A stretch of DNA of 12,800 nucleotides from Nitrososphaeraceae archaeon (lineage in GTDB: Archaea; Thermoproteota; Nitrososphaeria; Nitrososphaerales; Nitrososphaeraceae): the NCBI GenBank assembly GCA_030038695.1, contig JASHSN010000427.1, positions 1 to 12,800 on the forward strand, in the 5' to 3' direction. A program made the translations under genes and the position numbers. The first letter of the stretch is position 1, and the number at the start of each line of letters is the position of its first letter. Under the pieces are notes generated by a model. It did no database searches. It saw only the letters and a list, made by a program, of their open reading frames with translations, and had not been told where the DNA came from. Of the stretch, positions 12,727 to 12,800 are shown in pieces.

Positions 12727-12800
12727 ATGAAACAGGATCAGTCTATTGCTCAGATAGTTCCAGTCATTCTAGCCAGGGCTACCGGGTCCACCTGCGCCGC
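12727..12800 (+). CDS. N-terminus of an unidentified gene (partial, 3' end outside window)
   Basis: ATG 12727 opens a frame that is still open at the edge and reads M-K-Q-D-Q-S-I-A-Q-I-V-P-V-I-L-A-R-A-T-G. It has a Shine-Dalgarno site, a TATA box about 100 nt upstream and a hairpin in the leader, so a real gene is likely. The 24 visible residues look like an N-terminal helix without a signal peptide. No family can be named from this much. It is divergent from the AAA+ ATPase gene, with 250 bp between starts. Confidence 0.5.
   Translation, partial: MKQDQSIAQIVPVILARATGSTCA

Noticed and set aside
1..12800. CRISPR array, insertion sequence ends or integrase
   Set aside because: No regularly spaced direct repeats, no terminal inverted repeats with a transposase frame and no integrase motifs were seen on either strand.

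Overview
The window looks like a piece of a Nitrososphaeria (Thaumarchaeota) chromosome, probably a soil ammonia oxidiser of the Nitrososphaera/Nitrosocosmicus type. The reasons are low G+C, AT-rich spacers with archaeal TATA boxes about 25 nt upstream of start codons (leaderless transcription), several secreted proteins of a thaumarchaeal style, an archaeal PspA/VIPP1 homologue, a thaumarchaeal RuvB-like AAA+ ATPase and long coiled-coil proteins. The assignment is inference from protein style, not from a marker gene.

Layout. 1-215 holds the C-terminus of a helix-hairpin-helix type protein. 216-1312 is decayed: a broken ORF of unknown family, a frameshifted TPR relic and a truncated signal-peptide ORF with its promoter still in place. 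1313-2218 (-) encodes a coiled-coil protein and 2239-2511 (+) is a damaged Rieske [2Fe-2S] fragment. 2552-4923 is a secreted-protein cluster on the minus strand: two paralogous small Cys-ladder proteins (C-X4-C-X4-C-X4-C), duplicated together with their promoter regions, on either side of a 213-residue eight-cysteine GF/Y-x-x-G repeat protein. 4924-6235 is mostly non-coding and contains a frameshifted relic of a small thaumarchaeal family. 6236-7024 (+) is a nitrilase-superfamily amidohydrolase. 7174-7908 (-) is PspA and 8200-9120 (+) a MinD/ParA-type ATPase; they are divergent, and a perfect 7-7-7 palindrome lies just upstream of the ATPase TATA box. 9470-10146 is a decayed DUF2334-like polysaccharide deacetylase. 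10299-10898 (+) is a secreted PsbP-like protein. 11261-11518 (+) is a small zinc-ribbon protein. 11859-12476 (-) is a small RuvB-like AAA+ ATPase. A new gene with a leader and Shine-Dalgarno site begins at 12727 and runs off the edge.

How it fits together. There is no large operon; nearly every gene is a single unit with its own promoter, and roughly a third of the window is pseudogene or spacer. The best candidates for a system are the PspA/ParA pair, both from membrane-acting families, with a dyad repeat near each end of the ATPase ORF, and the duplicated Cys-ladder secreted proteins around the repeat protein. No mobile-element ends, tRNA, rRNA or CRISPR array were seen.
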